Source: CAYQNU01 sp964419055
GTDB lineage: Bacteria; Bacteroidota; Bacteroidia; Flavobacteriales_D; Parvicellaceae
Assembly (NCBI GenBank): GCA_964419055.1
Contig: CAYQNU010000006.1
Coordinates: forward strand, 62,001-126,000
DNA: 64,000 bases
Reading direction: 5' to 3'
Below the pieces are notes generated by a model. That model saw nothing but the letters and a program-made list of their open reading frames with translations, had not been told where the DNA came from and ran no database searches. Below are positions 35,761 to 44,714 of this stretch, in pieces. Made by a program: the position numbers and the translations under genes. Positions within the stretch are counted from its first letter, which is position 1. Each line of letters begins with the position of its first letter.

Positions 35761-36225
35761 ATGGAAACCGAATCTATTATAATTGGAATTTTGGCAATAT
35801 TAATTTGCGCTTTACCTTTCATTACGCAGTACAGAGCACGAAGAAAAAGAGAAAAGAGTCTTTTTCTATCGTTACAAAAAATTTCAAATCAAAATGGTGG
35901 CAACATAACAGAGCACGAGTTTTGCGGTGATTTTGTTATAGGGTTTGATGAAAAAAGTAAATTTATATTTTTCTTTAAGTTTAAGAATGGTCAAGAAGTT
36001 TCTGAATTTGTAGACCTTTCTAAAGTTCAATTCTGTTTTGATGTAAAAAATAAAAATCAAATTATGGAGCAGATTTTTTTATGTTTCACTTTTAAAAATA
36101 AGAGTCAAGACGATACAAGGTTTGAATTGTATGATGCAGAAGTTAATTCACAATTAAGTGGAGAATTACAATTCGTTGATAAATGGATAAGTAAAATAAA
36201 TGAAGCTGTAAGGAAAATTAATTAA
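35761..36225 (+). CDS. Single-pass membrane protein of unknown function
   Basis: The 154-aa protein starts with a membrane helix (ESIIIGILAILICALPFIT) and a basic stop-transfer (RARRKREK). The rest is a soluble domain with alternating strands (DFVIGFDEKSKFIFFFKFK, VQFCFDVKNK, IFLCFTFKNKS). No catalytic motif is visible. It is monocistronic with a strong terminator directly after it; the 278-bp gap before it is AT-rich and holds no clear signal. Confidence 0.6.
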   Translation: METESIIIGILAILICALPFITQYRARRKREKSLFLSLQKISNQNGGNITEHEFCGDFVIGFDEKSKFIFFFKFKNGQEVSEFVDLSKVQFCFDVKNKNQIMEQIFLCFTFKNKSQDDTRFELYDAEVNSQLSGELQFVDKWISKINEAVRKIN

Positions 36226-36234
36226 CTTTAATTT

Positions 36235-36268
36235 AAAGCTCTGTGGATTAATTCACAGAGCTTTTTTT
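36235..36268 (+). terminator. Terminator after the membrane protein gene
   Basis: AAAGCTCTGTG (36235-36245) pairs exactly with CACAGAGCTTT (36254-36264), loop of 8, then T to 36268. It lies 10 bases after the stop codon. Confidence 0.9.
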
Positions 36269-36352
36269 ATATATTTTATAAGGAATATCAGTCTTTTTAT
36301 GAAATAGAATAGGATTTAAATAAAAAAAATAAAAAAACTTTTGCATTTCGTT

Positions 36353-36381
36353 TTGTGATTCCAAAAATTGATATATTTTTG
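36353..36381 (+). promoter_or_regulatory. Promoter of rpmH
   Basis: TTG (36353-36355, within TTTTGTG), an 18-base spacer, and TATTTTTG (36374-36381) followed by CAGTCCC. The start codon lies 64 bases downstream. Confidence 0.7.
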
Positions 36382-36445
36382 CAGTCCCAAAATGAAAACA
36401 ATGAATCGACAATAACAATTGTAGATTCGGATTAAAATAAACATT

Positions 36446-36607
36446 ATGCCACAAAGAACATTTCAACCATCGAATAGAAAGAGAAGAAACAAACACGGTT
36501 TTAGATCCAGAATGGCTACTAAAAACGGTAGAAAAGTAATCAACGACAGAAGAAGAAGAGGTAGAAAGAGATTGAGTGTTTCAAGTACGCCTTTACACAA
36601 AAGATAA
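36446..36607 (+). CDS. rpmH: 50S ribosomal protein L34
   Basis: The 53-aa basic protein starts PQRTFQPSNRKRRNKHGFRS and ends STPLHKR, with the NRKRRNKHGF and RRRRGRKRLSVS blocks that define bL34. It binds 23S rRNA in the large subunit. In many bacteria rpmH sits next to dnaA or rnpA near the origin. Here neither neighbour is present, so the position says nothing firm about the origin. It has its own promoter and terminator. Confidence 0.97.
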   Translation: MPQRTFQPSNRKRRNKHGFRSRMATKNGRKVINDRRRRGRKRLSVSSTPLHKR

Positions 36608-36650
36608 TTGTTATATAATTTCAACTAATACCATAGTTGAATCTGATTTG

Positions 36651-36682
36651 AGCCTCGTTTATTTTATAGACGAGGCTTTTTT
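36651..36682 (+). terminator. Terminator of rpmH
   Basis: AGCCTCGT (36651-36658) pairs exactly with ACGAGGCT (36670-36677), then a T-run to 36682. Confidence 0.9.
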
Positions 36683-36787
36683 GTGGACTTATATCTCCTG
36701 TTTACAATAAAAAAAGAATACTATTTTTGAATCATCACTTTAGTGTAACAATCAGGTGCTTGTTTGAATAAATGAACGTACCTCAAT

Positions 36788-38506
36788 TTATTTTTGTAAA
36801 ATCAATATTTCTATTCTTCTATTTTTATCTCTACCCCAACGATAAGCATTGGGAGCAATAGGTTTTTCAGGTCCACAACCGGAAAAAGATAATCGATAAC
36901 TAGCTATGCCTTGAATTATCAGGTAGTCATAAACTGATTTTGCTCGTTGGCTCGAGATTAAAATATTTTTCTCTTCCAAACCAGATATGTCCGTGTATCC
37001 AACAACCTCAATTACCATCTTTGGGTTTTCTTTTAGAATTGCTATTAATTCATCAATAGCCATTTTTGAGGAATCAGTTAAGGCGCTAGAGTTAGGCTCG
37101 AAAAGAACGGATTCCATTACAAAAAAGTCGCCTGGTTTTTTAGCTAAAATTGCTGTAACAGGTATAATTTCTTTTTTTTCAGGAGTTTCAACTATTGTTT
37201 CATCTACCAAACGATCAAGAGATTCTGCTTTTTTTGATAACACTTTAACTTCAATTCTTCTATTGGCATCTCTGCCGTCTTTTGCACTATTTGAATAGGC
37301 TGGTTTTGAAGAACCATAACCTTTAAAGGTTAATCTTGCTTGAGGAATTCCTTGTTGAATTAAATAGTCATGAATGAATTTTGCACGGTCAGTTGATAGT
37401 TGTTTGTTGGTGCTTTCATTTCCAGAGTTATCGGTATGACCACTTATTTCCATTACTAAATCGGGACTTTTTCTCATAGCATTTAGTAGATGATTTAAGG
37501 CTTTATTTTCGGAAGGATTAGAAATAGATGTTTTACCTGGTGCAAAAACTAAATTTTCTAATATCATAATGGTGCCCACAGGAATAGCTTCAGGGACAAT
37601 TTCTAAATGCTCAATGGTAATGTGTAATTGTGAGCTGTCGATGATTGTTGGCATAGGGGGACAAATTCGTTCTCCAAGTTCGTTTTTTATCATTAAATCA
37701 GGATAAGGAACAAAATTGTTTATTTTATCTCTTATGGTATTATATCTTGGGCTATTATTGGCTCCATCTGTTCCTAGGTCCCAATAAGCTGAGGCCTCTA
37801 AGCTAGTGAAGCCACAAAATTGTCTTAAAATTAAAGCCGAAAGCAAACCAGAGGCATGCCAACCGTTCCAACAATGCAAATAAACAGGGCCTTTGGTACT
37901 ATCTATAGCACTTTCATATACCAATTTTAAAGCTTGATAAATGTGCTTGTCATCAAAATAATCTAATTGTTGGTAATTGAATTGATTGGCCGTTTCATTT
38001 ACGCAATTGCATTCAAAAGTAGTAGGAGCATTTTCATAATTTACTCGATAAAGGTATATTGCACTTGAAAAACCTTCTTGACATAAGTTTTTTATACCAT
38101 CATTAGGTAAGGGGTTGTGATTGTGTCGTTTATCTTCTTTGTGGTAGTAGTTGTTAGCGCCTCCTCTGTAGGCTACACCATGCAAAATAGGTCTCATATT
38201 ACGTGTCCCATAAAGCACATCGTTTCCATTACCCCAATTATCGGTAACTTTATGTAATAAATCTTTTTCGTTATAACGCTTTTTATAAAATTCAGAAGTA
38301 AGATGAAAACTAGGGTTATATATTTTATGTTCAAAATCGACTTCAGGGCACACCTCTTTGAAGTTCATTTTGGATAACTGCTCAGGTGTATAATTTGATT
38401 CTATAATAGAAGTGTCTCCTTTGGGATGTACTAAATTTTGTGCAGGTACCCAAAATGGAAAGATAAGCAGTATTGAAATTAGTATGAAGAATGTTGATTT
38501 TAGCAT
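36788..38506 (-). CDS. Phosphatase-like domain with lost catalytic Arg, fused to two OmpA domains
   Basis: The 572-aa protein has a signal peptide (LKSTFFILISILLIFPFWVPAQ). Residues about 40-285 look like a tyrosine/dual-specificity phosphatase: the P-loop region reads VYLHCWNGWHASG, matching HCxxGxxR-S except that the invariant Arg is Ala. Two OmpA_C peptidoglycan-binding domains follow, about 310-430 (MEISGHTDNSGNEST...DANRRIEVKV) and 455-572 (VVGYTDISG...DKNRRIEILI). The protein is therefore probably periplasmic or outer-membrane facing, wall-anchored and catalytically dead as a phosphatase. It may bind a phosphorylated ligand instead. Confidence 0.75.
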   Translation of the reverse strand: MLKSTFFILISILLIFPFWVPAQNLVHPKGDTSIIESNYTPEQLSKMNFKEVCPEVDFEHKIYNPSFHLTSEFYKKRYNEKDLLHKVTDNWGNGNDVLYGTRNMRPILHGVAYRGGANNYYHKEDKRHNHNPLPNDGIKNLCQEGFSSAIYLYRVNYENAPTTFECNCVNETANQFNYQQLDYFDDKHIYQALKLVYESAIDSTKGPVYLHCWNGWHASGLLSALILRQFCGFTSLEASAYWDLGTDGANNSPRYNTIRDKINNFVPYPDLMIKNELGERICPPMPTIIDSSQLHITIEHLEIVPEAIPVGTIMILENLVFAPGKTSISNPSENKALNHLLNAMRKSPDLVMEISGHTDNSGNESTNKQLSTDRAKFIHDYLIQQGIPQARLTFKGYGSSKPAYSNSAKDGRDANRRIEVKVLSKKAESLDRLVDETIVETPEKKEIIPVTAILAKKPGDFFVMESVLFEPNSSALTDSSKMAIDELIAILKENPKMVIEVVGYTDISGLEEKNILISSQRAKSVYDYLIIQGIASYRLSFSGCGPEKPIAPNAYRWGRDKNRRIEILILQK

Positions 38507-38657
38507 AGTGTAAAGTTATTACAATTAGCTTAAAATTCAAAAAGGTTACTTAAAGGTTTTCAACGGAAGTGTTTTTGAAAACACGCATTTTTTGACTTGA
38601 ATGTAAGTCTAAAACCTTTTATTTATATGAGTTTAGAGTTTTCTTAAGCAGAGGAAA

Positions 38658-40025
38658 CTAGGTCATCTTTTCTAGTTTTTTCATCCCAATTTTTAGGAAA
38701 AAATAACAAACAGCCGCTGATAAAAGGTCGGCAATAGGAAACGCGTACCAAATTCCATCAAACCCAAATAACAAGGGCAAAATCATAACCAAAGGGGTTA
38801 AAAAGAATAATTGCTTAGTTAAGGTTAAAAGTAAAGCTGGTTTTGCTTTTCCTATTGCTTGATAATAGCTAGCTCCTATAAGTTGAAATATCACCACAGG
38901 TGTTGCCAAAAATATAAGAAATATGGCGCGTGGCGCTTGTTCTAAAAGAATGGTTTCATCTGCCGAAGCAAATATTTTTGGTATCCAATCCGATCCAATT
39001 AAAAGAATTAGAGATAATATGGATGCAATAATAAATCCCCATAAAATAGCTTTTTTTACAGCCTCCCTAACCCTCGAAAATGAACGTGCACCGTAGTTGT
39101 AACCAGCTATAGGCACAAATCCTTGAGCAATACCTAACAAAGGAAAAAAGGCAAACATAGCTATTCGGTTAGGTATCCCGTAAATACTTATGGCAGTTTC
39201 TCCTCCTAATCCACTTTGATTTCCATAGTGGAATAAGCTTTGGTTCAAAATTATGGTCATCAAACTGATTGATCCTTGTCTGAATATACTAACCGACCCT
39301 AAAGAGATTATTTCTTTCACTAATTTGCTGTTAAGTTTAAAAAGTTTTAGGTTAACTTTTAACTCAGTTTTTCCGCTTAAATAATAATAAATCATATAGG
39401 CTCCAGAAGCAACATAAGAAATGGTTGTGGCCAAACCTGCTCCTTCCATTCCCCATTCAAAAATTACAATGAACAGGTAGTCGAGTATCATATTTAAAAC
39501 AGAAGGTATAAGTAATACCATCATAGCAATTCTAGGCTTACCCTCAGCTCTAAGATTGTTATTAGCCATCATTGCTAAAGATAGAAAAGGTATTCCTAGT
39601 AGTGTAATGAAATAATAAGATTGTGAAAAGGGTAGGAGTTCACCTTTTGCTCCAAATAGCTGTAGAATTGGTTCTTGAAATACTAAACCGACAACAAAAA
39701 GTACAACAACTGAAATTAGCGTTAAGGAAATTTGATTATTGAAAGTAAGTTGAGCCCTTTCATTATCCTTTGCACCAAATGATCTCGAAACTATTGAGGA
39801 ACCTCCAATTCCTATAGCCATTCCAACAGATGACATAAGAAAAGCTATTGGCATTACTATGGAAATAGCACCTATGGCTAGTTTTCCAATGTATTGTCCT
39901 ACAAAAATGGTGTCAACAACCATATTTAATGACATGACCATAAAACCAATTGCAGCAGGAATGGATTGGGATGCTAGTAATGAACCTATACTTTTTGTGC
40001 CTAATTCAGCCGATTTTTGACTCAT
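38658..40025 (-). CDS. MATE family multidrug efflux transporter
   Basis: The 455-aa inner-membrane protein has about 12 helices with the two-fold repeated bundle typical of MATE proteins, including GFMVMSLNMVVDTIFVGQYIGKLA at the start and PNRIAMFAFFPLLGIAQGFVPIAGYNYGA in the second half. MATE pumps export cationic drugs by Na+ or H+ antiport. The start overlaps the phosphoesterase gene by ATGA. It is the last gene of the marR-nitroreductase-phosphoesterase-MATE operon, so drug or redox stress is the likely inducer. Confidence 0.92.
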   Translation of the reverse strand: MSQKSAELGTKSIGSLLASQSIPAAIGFMVMSLNMVVDTIFVGQYIGKLAIGAISIVMPIAFLMSSVGMAIGIGGSSIVSRSFGAKDNERAQLTFNNQISLTLISVVVLFVVGLVFQEPILQLFGAKGELLPFSQSYYFITLLGIPFLSLAMMANNNLRAEGKPRIAMMVLLIPSVLNMILDYLFIVIFEWGMEGAGLATTISYVASGAYMIYYYLSGKTELKVNLKLFKLNSKLVKEIISLGSVSIFRQGSISLMTIILNQSLFHYGNQSGLGGETAISIYGIPNRIAMFAFFPLLGIAQGFVPIAGYNYGARSFSRVREAVKKAILWGFIIASILSLILLIGSDWIPKIFASADETILLEQAPRAIFLIFLATPVVIFQLIGASYYQAIGKAKPALLLTLTKQLFFLTPLVMILPLLFGFDGIWYAFPIADLLSAAVCYFFLKIGMKKLEKMT

Positions 40026-41293
40026 GTGGTTGGCTGTTTTTTACGTAATTCAATTACTGTAATTTCAGGCCATATACCAACTCTTCCTGTAAATCCTAAA
40101 AAACCAAAACCTCTATTAACATGTAAAAATTGATTTTCTTTTTCATACATACCCGCCCATTTTTCATATTTGTATTTAACAGGACTCCATTTTATTCCGG
40201 GTATTTCTATACCAAATTGCATTCCGTGAGTATGACCGCTTAATGTTAAATCAATCTTTCTTTGGTGAGGAACTACTTTTTCATCCCAATGTGTGGGATC
40301 ATGAGAAAGTAATAATGTAAATGGTGCATCTAATTGATGAAGTGCTTTGTCTAAATCTCCATGCTGAGGAAAGGGCGGTAATCCCCAATTTTCAACACCA
40401 ACAACGGCTATTCTTTCTTGATTCTTCTCAATAATTTTATGCTCGTTTAAAAGTAAATTGAAATTCATTTTTTTGTGCTGCTTTTTCAAATTTTCCAAAT
40501 TGGCAGCCTTGTCGGCAGGTGATGGCCATTGAATGTAGTCACCATAGTCATGGTTGCCAAGGCAACTGTATATGCCATCATCAGCTTTCAACGTTTTAAA
40601 CATTTCGATATAGGGTTCGATTTCTTCAGCTTTATTATTCACTAAATCACCTGTAAAAAAGAGAAGATTGGGTTGTTGTTCATTTATCATATCAATACCT
40701 CTTTTTACATCTTCTGGACTGTCGAATGAACCAGCGTGAATATCGCTGATTTGCACTATTCGGTAGCCGTCAAATGAATCGGGCAAATTGTCAAAATGAA
40801 GGGTGTGTTTTTTAACTTTAAAATTGTATTTACCATAAGTCATTCCGTAAATAAATGAAGCAAATGGAATGCTAGCTAGGGCCAAAGCAGATTGTGTTAA
40901 AAATTTTCGTCTTGATTCCAAACTGAATTCTGTCGGATTGGAACGCATGAGTACATTTAATTTGTTGGCTAAAAAGCTTATAAATCTTGAAATATCAACC
41001 ATTAAAAATAGGAGAGCTAAAATAAGTTTGGTCACAATAATGGTAAATGTAAACCCTGTAATAAAATTTTGACCCCAGGTTCTGTTTGACGATGCTCCTG
41101 GGTTGTTTATTATTTGGTAGATTCCGTAGCTCATGGTCAAGAGTATAAAAATCAACGTAATCCAATAGATCCACATAACCAGTGGTTGATATTTACTATC
41201 TTTAAAAGCAATTTTTAAATTGAAATAAATATAAATTTCAGATACAACCAGTAAACCAACAATGATGCTTAAAATAATAATTCTGAAATTCAT
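40022..41293 (-). CDS. Membrane-anchored metallophosphoesterase (YaeI/YkuE type)
   Basis: The 423-aa protein has about four N-terminal membrane helices, followed by the calcineurin-like metal motifs DIHAGSFDS, FTGDLVNNK, GNHDYGDY, LSHDPTHWD and SGHTHGMQFG, in the right order for a two-metal phosphodiesterase. YaeI/YkuE relatives act on lipid-like or envelope phosphoesters. Its start overlaps the nitroreductase stop by ATGA, and its stop overlaps the MATE start, so the three are tightly coupled. Confidence 0.9.
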   Translation of the reverse strand: MNFRIIILSIIVGLLVVSEIYIYFNLKIAFKDSKYQPLVMWIYWITLIFILLTMSYGIYQIINNPGASSNRTWGQNFITGFTFTIIVTKLILALLFLMVDISRFISFLANKLNVLMRSNPTEFSLESRRKFLTQSALALASIPFASFIYGMTYGKYNFKVKKHTLHFDNLPDSFDGYRIVQISDIHAGSFDSPEDVKRGIDMINEQQPNLLFFTGDLVNNKAEEIEPYIEMFKTLKADDGIYSCLGNHDYGDYIQWPSPADKAANLENLKKQHKKMNFNLLLNEHKIIEKNQERIAVVGVENWGLPPFPQHGDLDKALHQLDAPFTLLLSHDPTHWDEKVVPHQRKIDLTLSGHTHGMQFGIEIPGIKWSPVKYKYEKWAGMYEKENQFLHVNRGFGFLGFTGRVGIWPEITVIELRKKQPTT

Positions 41294-41925
41294 TTGAGTT
41301 CAATTATATAATTGTTCATAGATTTTCGCACCTTTTTCAGATGTTGATTTTTATCTTCTGCAGAGCGATAACCAATGGGTAAAGCCAAAATGGGGAATAA
41401 ATTTTTGGACTCTAAATCTAAAATTTGAGAGTAAAGGTGGGGTTGGAAACCTTCCATTGGACAAGAATCGACTTTTTCTATAGCGCATGCAGTCATTAAA
41501 TTACCCAAAACGATATAACCTTGTTTTGATATCCAATGAAGACGCTCTTCATGAGTTGAAAAATTAGTAATGAAATTTGATGCAGATTTAAAAAACCCAT
41601 CTAAAGAAGATCGTTCAATTCCTCTTGTTTGCGCAATTAAATTCATTTGTTCATCCACTCGTTCAGGTGAAATGGAATATTCACCACAAATCAGTAGAAA
41701 ATGGCTAGCATCTGTTACTTGAGTTTGATTGTAACTCGCTGATTTTAATTGCTCCCTTAACCCATTATCATTGACAATAATTATTTTTAGCAATTGCATT
41801 CCTAACGAACTAGCCGCTAAGTTTCCTGCTTTTAATATTCGATTTACAACTGCTAAATCCAATTTTTTTGATGAATCAAATTTTTTTGTGGCATATCGCC
41901 ATTCCAAAGCTTCAAGATAATCCAT
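41290..41925 (-). CDS. Nitroreductase family NAD(P)H-dependent oxidoreductase
   Basis: The 211-aa FMN flavoprotein starts at an ATG giving DYLEALEWRYATKKFDSSKKL, the usual nitroreductase opening (RyatKkfd). It has LAASSLGMQLLKIIIVND, a central catalytic core, and GYIVLGNLMTACAIEKVDSCPMEGFQP near the end. A GTG at 41931 adds two residues. It reduces nitro groups, quinones or flavins with NAD(P)H. It is the second gene after the MarR regulator (19 bp gap) and overlaps the phosphoesterase start. Confidence 0.88.
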   Translation of the reverse strand: MDYLEALEWRYATKKFDSSKKLDLAVVNRILKAGNLAASSLGMQLLKIIIVNDNGLREQLKSASYNQTQVTDASHFLLICGEYSISPERVDEQMNLIAQTRGIERSSLDGFFKSASNFITNFSTHEERLHWISKQGYIVLGNLMTACAIEKVDSCPMEGFQPHLYSQILDLESKNLFPILALPIGYRSAEDKNQHLKKVRKSMNNYIIELK

Positions 41926-41944
41926 GGGCACTACTATTCTTTTT

Positions 41945-42409
41945 TTAATCTTTTCTTAATTTGTCTAATAAATCAGATAATGTTTTAGCTTCATCATCAG
42001 TTAAATTTTTATATAACTTTTCGTTGATGGCTATTTGTAATTTCTTTTTGTCAATTAAATCTAGTGTATTCAATCCTTTTTCAGAAATTTTCACGTAAAC
42101 TACTCTTCGATCGTTGTCGCATCTTTTACGCTCCAAATGACCGCTTTCCAATAATTTATCAGCTAAACGAGTGGTATTAGGTGATTTTTCAATCATTCTA
42201 TTTTTTACTTCAGTCATTGCTAAAAAGTCTTTCGCTCCTCTTAAAATGCGCAAAATGTTATATTGTTGCGCACTAATGTCGTATTCATTTAAATAGGCTT
42301 GATGACTGTTTTTATACCAATTGGCGGTGTACATCACGTTCACAATTGCCCTTACATGATTGTTCTCAAATTTACTTTTTATAGCCTCGTCAATGGATTG
42401 CATACTCAT
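41945..42409 (-). CDS. MarR family transcriptional regulator
   Basis: The 154-aa winged-helix protein has ISAQQYNILRILRGAKDFLAMTEV, RMIEKSPNTTRLADKLLESGHLERKR and the wing DRRVVYVKISEKGL, the MarR pattern. MarR proteins repress and release in response to small lipophilic compounds. Two starts (ATG 42409 or 42403) are equally possible. It leads an operon with a nitroreductase, a phosphoesterase and a MATE pump, which it probably controls. Confidence 0.92.
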   Translation of the reverse strand: MSMQSIDEAIKSKFENNHVRAIVNVMYTANWYKNSHQAYLNEYDISAQQYNILRILRGAKDFLAMTEVKNRMIEKSPNTTRLADKLLESGHLERKRCDNDRRVVYVKISEKGLNTLDLIDKKKLQIAINEKLYKNLTDDEAKTLSDLLDKLRKD

Positions 42410-42535
42410 TCTATTTTACGTTTTTTCTCTAGCTAAGCAAAGTTAACTATTGTTTTACATGTAAAATATTGTTTTTGTAATTATTTTTTTTTCAAAGCAT
42501 TAAAATTTGGCATTGTAGTTGTTAATTTTTTGTTA

Positions 42536-43144
42536 ATGGAAACATCGATTATCAAAAAAGCAACGCTACTATTTTTGTCAATGTGGTTACTCACATTGGC
42601 TTGTACGACTTATGTTTTTGGGCAAACAAATTATACTTTTGTTCAATATCAACACACCAAGTTGGAAGATAATATCAATACAACTGAATCACAGTGTGTT
42701 GGTTTGCAATTTTTGAATGAGCCGTTAAACTTTGACTACAAAAGGGTTGGACTAGTTGAGGTTACTTCCTACATAGGCATGTCAGAAGAGCTATTAATTG
42801 ACTACTTAAAAAGAGAAGCTCTTAAAATTAATGCTAATTATATTATAAATGTTGAACGAATTATCGTAAATCGTAAATATGGTACAGGTGAAAATACCCT
42901 ATATCATACGGTGCCACAGTATAAAGGAATTGCCGTTTTTACAACTGACGAACGTGTAGTTGATGTATGTTGCACCGATATGGGTTTTTTAAATCGAGCT
43001 AACGAGCACGAGAAAGCCAATATTGAACAACATCAAAAACATGTAAATAATGTTAACGAAATACGGGCGGGAGGTCTTTTTGTATTAATTATTGGTTTAA
43101 TCGGTTTTTTTGTTTTATTAAATTCAATGGATACCGATCCATAA
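42536..43144 (+). CDS. Exported membrane-anchored protein of unknown function
   Basis: An in-frame TTG lies six bases upstream, but the ATG at 42536 begins a normal leader (KKATLLFLSMWLLTLACTTYVFGQ). The protein is 202 aa. The middle has ECTEIGM-like beta strands (VGLVEVTSYIGMSEELLIDYL) and a C-terminal membrane helix (GGLFVLIIGLIGFFVLL). The last 21 bases overlap the convergent Nudix gene (43124-43144). I do not recognise a family. Confidence 0.5.
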   Translation: METSIIKKATLLFLSMWLLTLACTTYVFGQTNYTFVQYQHTKLEDNINTTESQCVGLQFLNEPLNFDYKRVGLVEVTSYIGMSEELLIDYLKREALKINANYIINVERIIVNRKYGTGENTLYHTVPQYKGIAVFTTDERVVDVCCTDMGFLNRANEHEKANIEQHQKHVNNVNEIRAGGLFVLIIGLIGFFVLLNSMDTDP

Positions 43145-43567
43145 TTCCAAAGCCTTTTGGTAAGCGGGCATTCTGTAAACACAATTGTAATTAATCAATT
43201 CAGAAGGTGTTATCCAAATCATTTCTTCAAATTCATCATCTTGAGGTGTCCAATTGTAGGAGGGGTTATGTTTCACTACAAAAACAGTCATTTCTTGTCC
43301 GCAATAAATTTTTGAATAGGGCTTGTAATCTGGATATGGGTAAGAAATGGTTTCCGTTAATTTATCTAAAATATCCTCTTCATTAATTTTCACTCCCAAT
43401 TCTTCATACAATTCTCTAATTAAACAATCTCTCGGTGTCTCTCCTTCGTCAATACCTCCTTGTGGAAATTTATAGCCTTCATCTCTAGGCGATGAACCTA
43501 TTAAAAAAGCACCGTCTTCTCGAGTGATTATGGCCATTACAGCTTGTCTATAAGGTTTAGAATTCAT
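43124..43567 (-). CDS. Nudix hydrolase, RppH-like
   Basis: The 147-aa protein has an intact Nudix box, GGIDEGETPRDCLIRELYEELGV (G-x5-E-x7-REVxEExGV pattern) near residue 38, and the N-terminal RQAVMAIITREDGAFLIG. The N-terminal FPQGGIDEGE form resembles RppH/Ap4A hydrolases, which remove pyrophosphate from RNA 5' ends or cleave dinucleotides. Its length matches. The substrate is not certain. Confidence 0.85.
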   Translation of the reverse strand: MNSKPYRQAVMAIITREDGAFLIGSSPRDEGYKFPQGGIDEGETPRDCLIRELYEELGVKINEEDILDKLTETISYPYPDYKPYSKIYCGQEMTVFVVKHNPSYNWTPQDDEFEEMIWITPSELINYNCVYRMPAYQKALELWIGIH

Positions 43568-43681
43568 CGGATTTTAAGTATCAATTAACAATTCAAGTTG
43601 TATACAAGAGCTATAATTATTGTTTTGCTTTATTATTAGTAAGTAGATTTACCAAAAATACTCAAATCAATTTAATTGACT

Positions 43682-44692
43682 ATGGAAATTAATTGGAAAA
43701 TCATTTTTCATCAACTTAAAGAACCGTTTAAGATTTCTCATGGAACTTATCTGCAACGAAAAGCTTTAATACTATCCATCGAAAAAGACGGATGTATTGG
43801 GTATGGAGAATGCACCGAAATTGATTATTACGATATCAATTTAGAGGAATTTGTTATTGTTTTGGAGCAGTTGATACCCGTTTTTAAAGCTATAGAGTTA
43901 AAGCATCCTTTTGAGTTTTTTGATTTCTTATACTCTTTAAAACTGCACCCATTTTTGCAAGCTGCTATTGATTGTGCTTATTGGGATTTATATGGGAAAA
44001 TTAACAACAAGTCATTCGCACAATTAAATAATTTTCCAATTGAGTTCATTTCACAATCATCCCTAACAATGAGTATCGATAAGATTGAAATAGTAGCAGA
44101 ACAGATACGAAATTCAAAATGGGACTACATAAAAGTAAAAGTAAATTCTTGGAACAATGAATTAAGAGACATGTTACTTTCTACGGGTAAGAAAATAAGT
44201 GTTGATTCCAATGGTAGTTTTACATTAGAGCAATGTAAGGCTATTGAAAATGATCCCTGGTCTTCTCATTTTTTATATTTTGAGCAACCTATGCCTAAGG
44301 GACAAACCAACTTTTCACAATTGAAAAGGGAAAGGTATGCCAATTGGACCGCTGATGAGGATGTCCAGAAGCTAGAGGATTTAGAAAATTTAATATCACA
44401 TTACACAACTGTAAACATCAAAGTGATGAAATGTGGTGGATTAACCCCCTCATTAGCCATAATTAATAAGGCAAAAGAAATGGGTTTTAAAATTATGATT
44501 GGGTGTATGACCGAGTCAACCGTGGGAATTTCTGCTGGAATTGCATTGGCTCATCTAGCTGATTTTTTAGATTTAGACGGTGCAAACTTAATTGCTAATG
44601 ATATTGCAAGTGGTTCACAAATATTAGAAGGCATTGTTCAACAATCTCCATCACCAGGACTCGGAATAGTGTTAACTAATATTGATGAATAA
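43682..44692 (+). CDS. Enolase-superfamily dipeptide epimerase
   Basis: The 336-aa protein has the muconate-lactonizing subgroup layout: an N-terminal capping domain with WKIIFHQLKEPFKISHGTYL, then the barrel with IKVKVN (catalytic Lys), SVDSNGSF, YFEQPM, WTADEDVQ and NIKVMKCGG. The C-terminal GCMTESTVGISAGIALAHLADFLDLDG is the L-Ala-D/L-Glu epimerase-like signature rather than that of o-succinylbenzoate synthase (menC). It probably epimerises a peptidoglycan-derived dipeptide. A TTG at 43676 is in frame two codons earlier. Confidence 0.8.
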   Translation: MEINWKIIFHQLKEPFKISHGTYLQRKALILSIEKDGCIGYGECTEIDYYDINLEEFVIVLEQLIPVFKAIELKHPFEFFDFLYSLKLHPFLQAAIDCAYWDLYGKINNKSFAQLNNFPIEFISQSSLTMSIDKIEIVAEQIRNSKWDYIKVKVNSWNNELRDMLLSTGKKISVDSNGSFTLEQCKAIENDPWSSHFLYFEQPMPKGQTNFSQLKRERYANWTADEDVQKLEDLENLISHYTTVNIKVMKCGGLTPSLAIINKAKEMGFKIMIGCMTESTVGISAGIALAHLADFLDLDGANLIANDIASGSQILEGIVQQSPSPGLGIVLTNIDE

Positions 44693-44714
44693 TTTCAAGG
44701 TAACATTTTAGTTT

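Noticed and set aside
36235..36682. Replication origin near rpmH
   Set aside because: rpmH is a common origin neighbour, but no dnaA, rnpA or DnaA-box cluster is visible here.
43682..44692. menC (o-succinylbenzoate synthase), tempting because menD and menB are in the window
   Set aside because: The C-terminal GCMTESTVGISAG segment fits dipeptide epimerases better, and the gene is 38 kb from the men pair.
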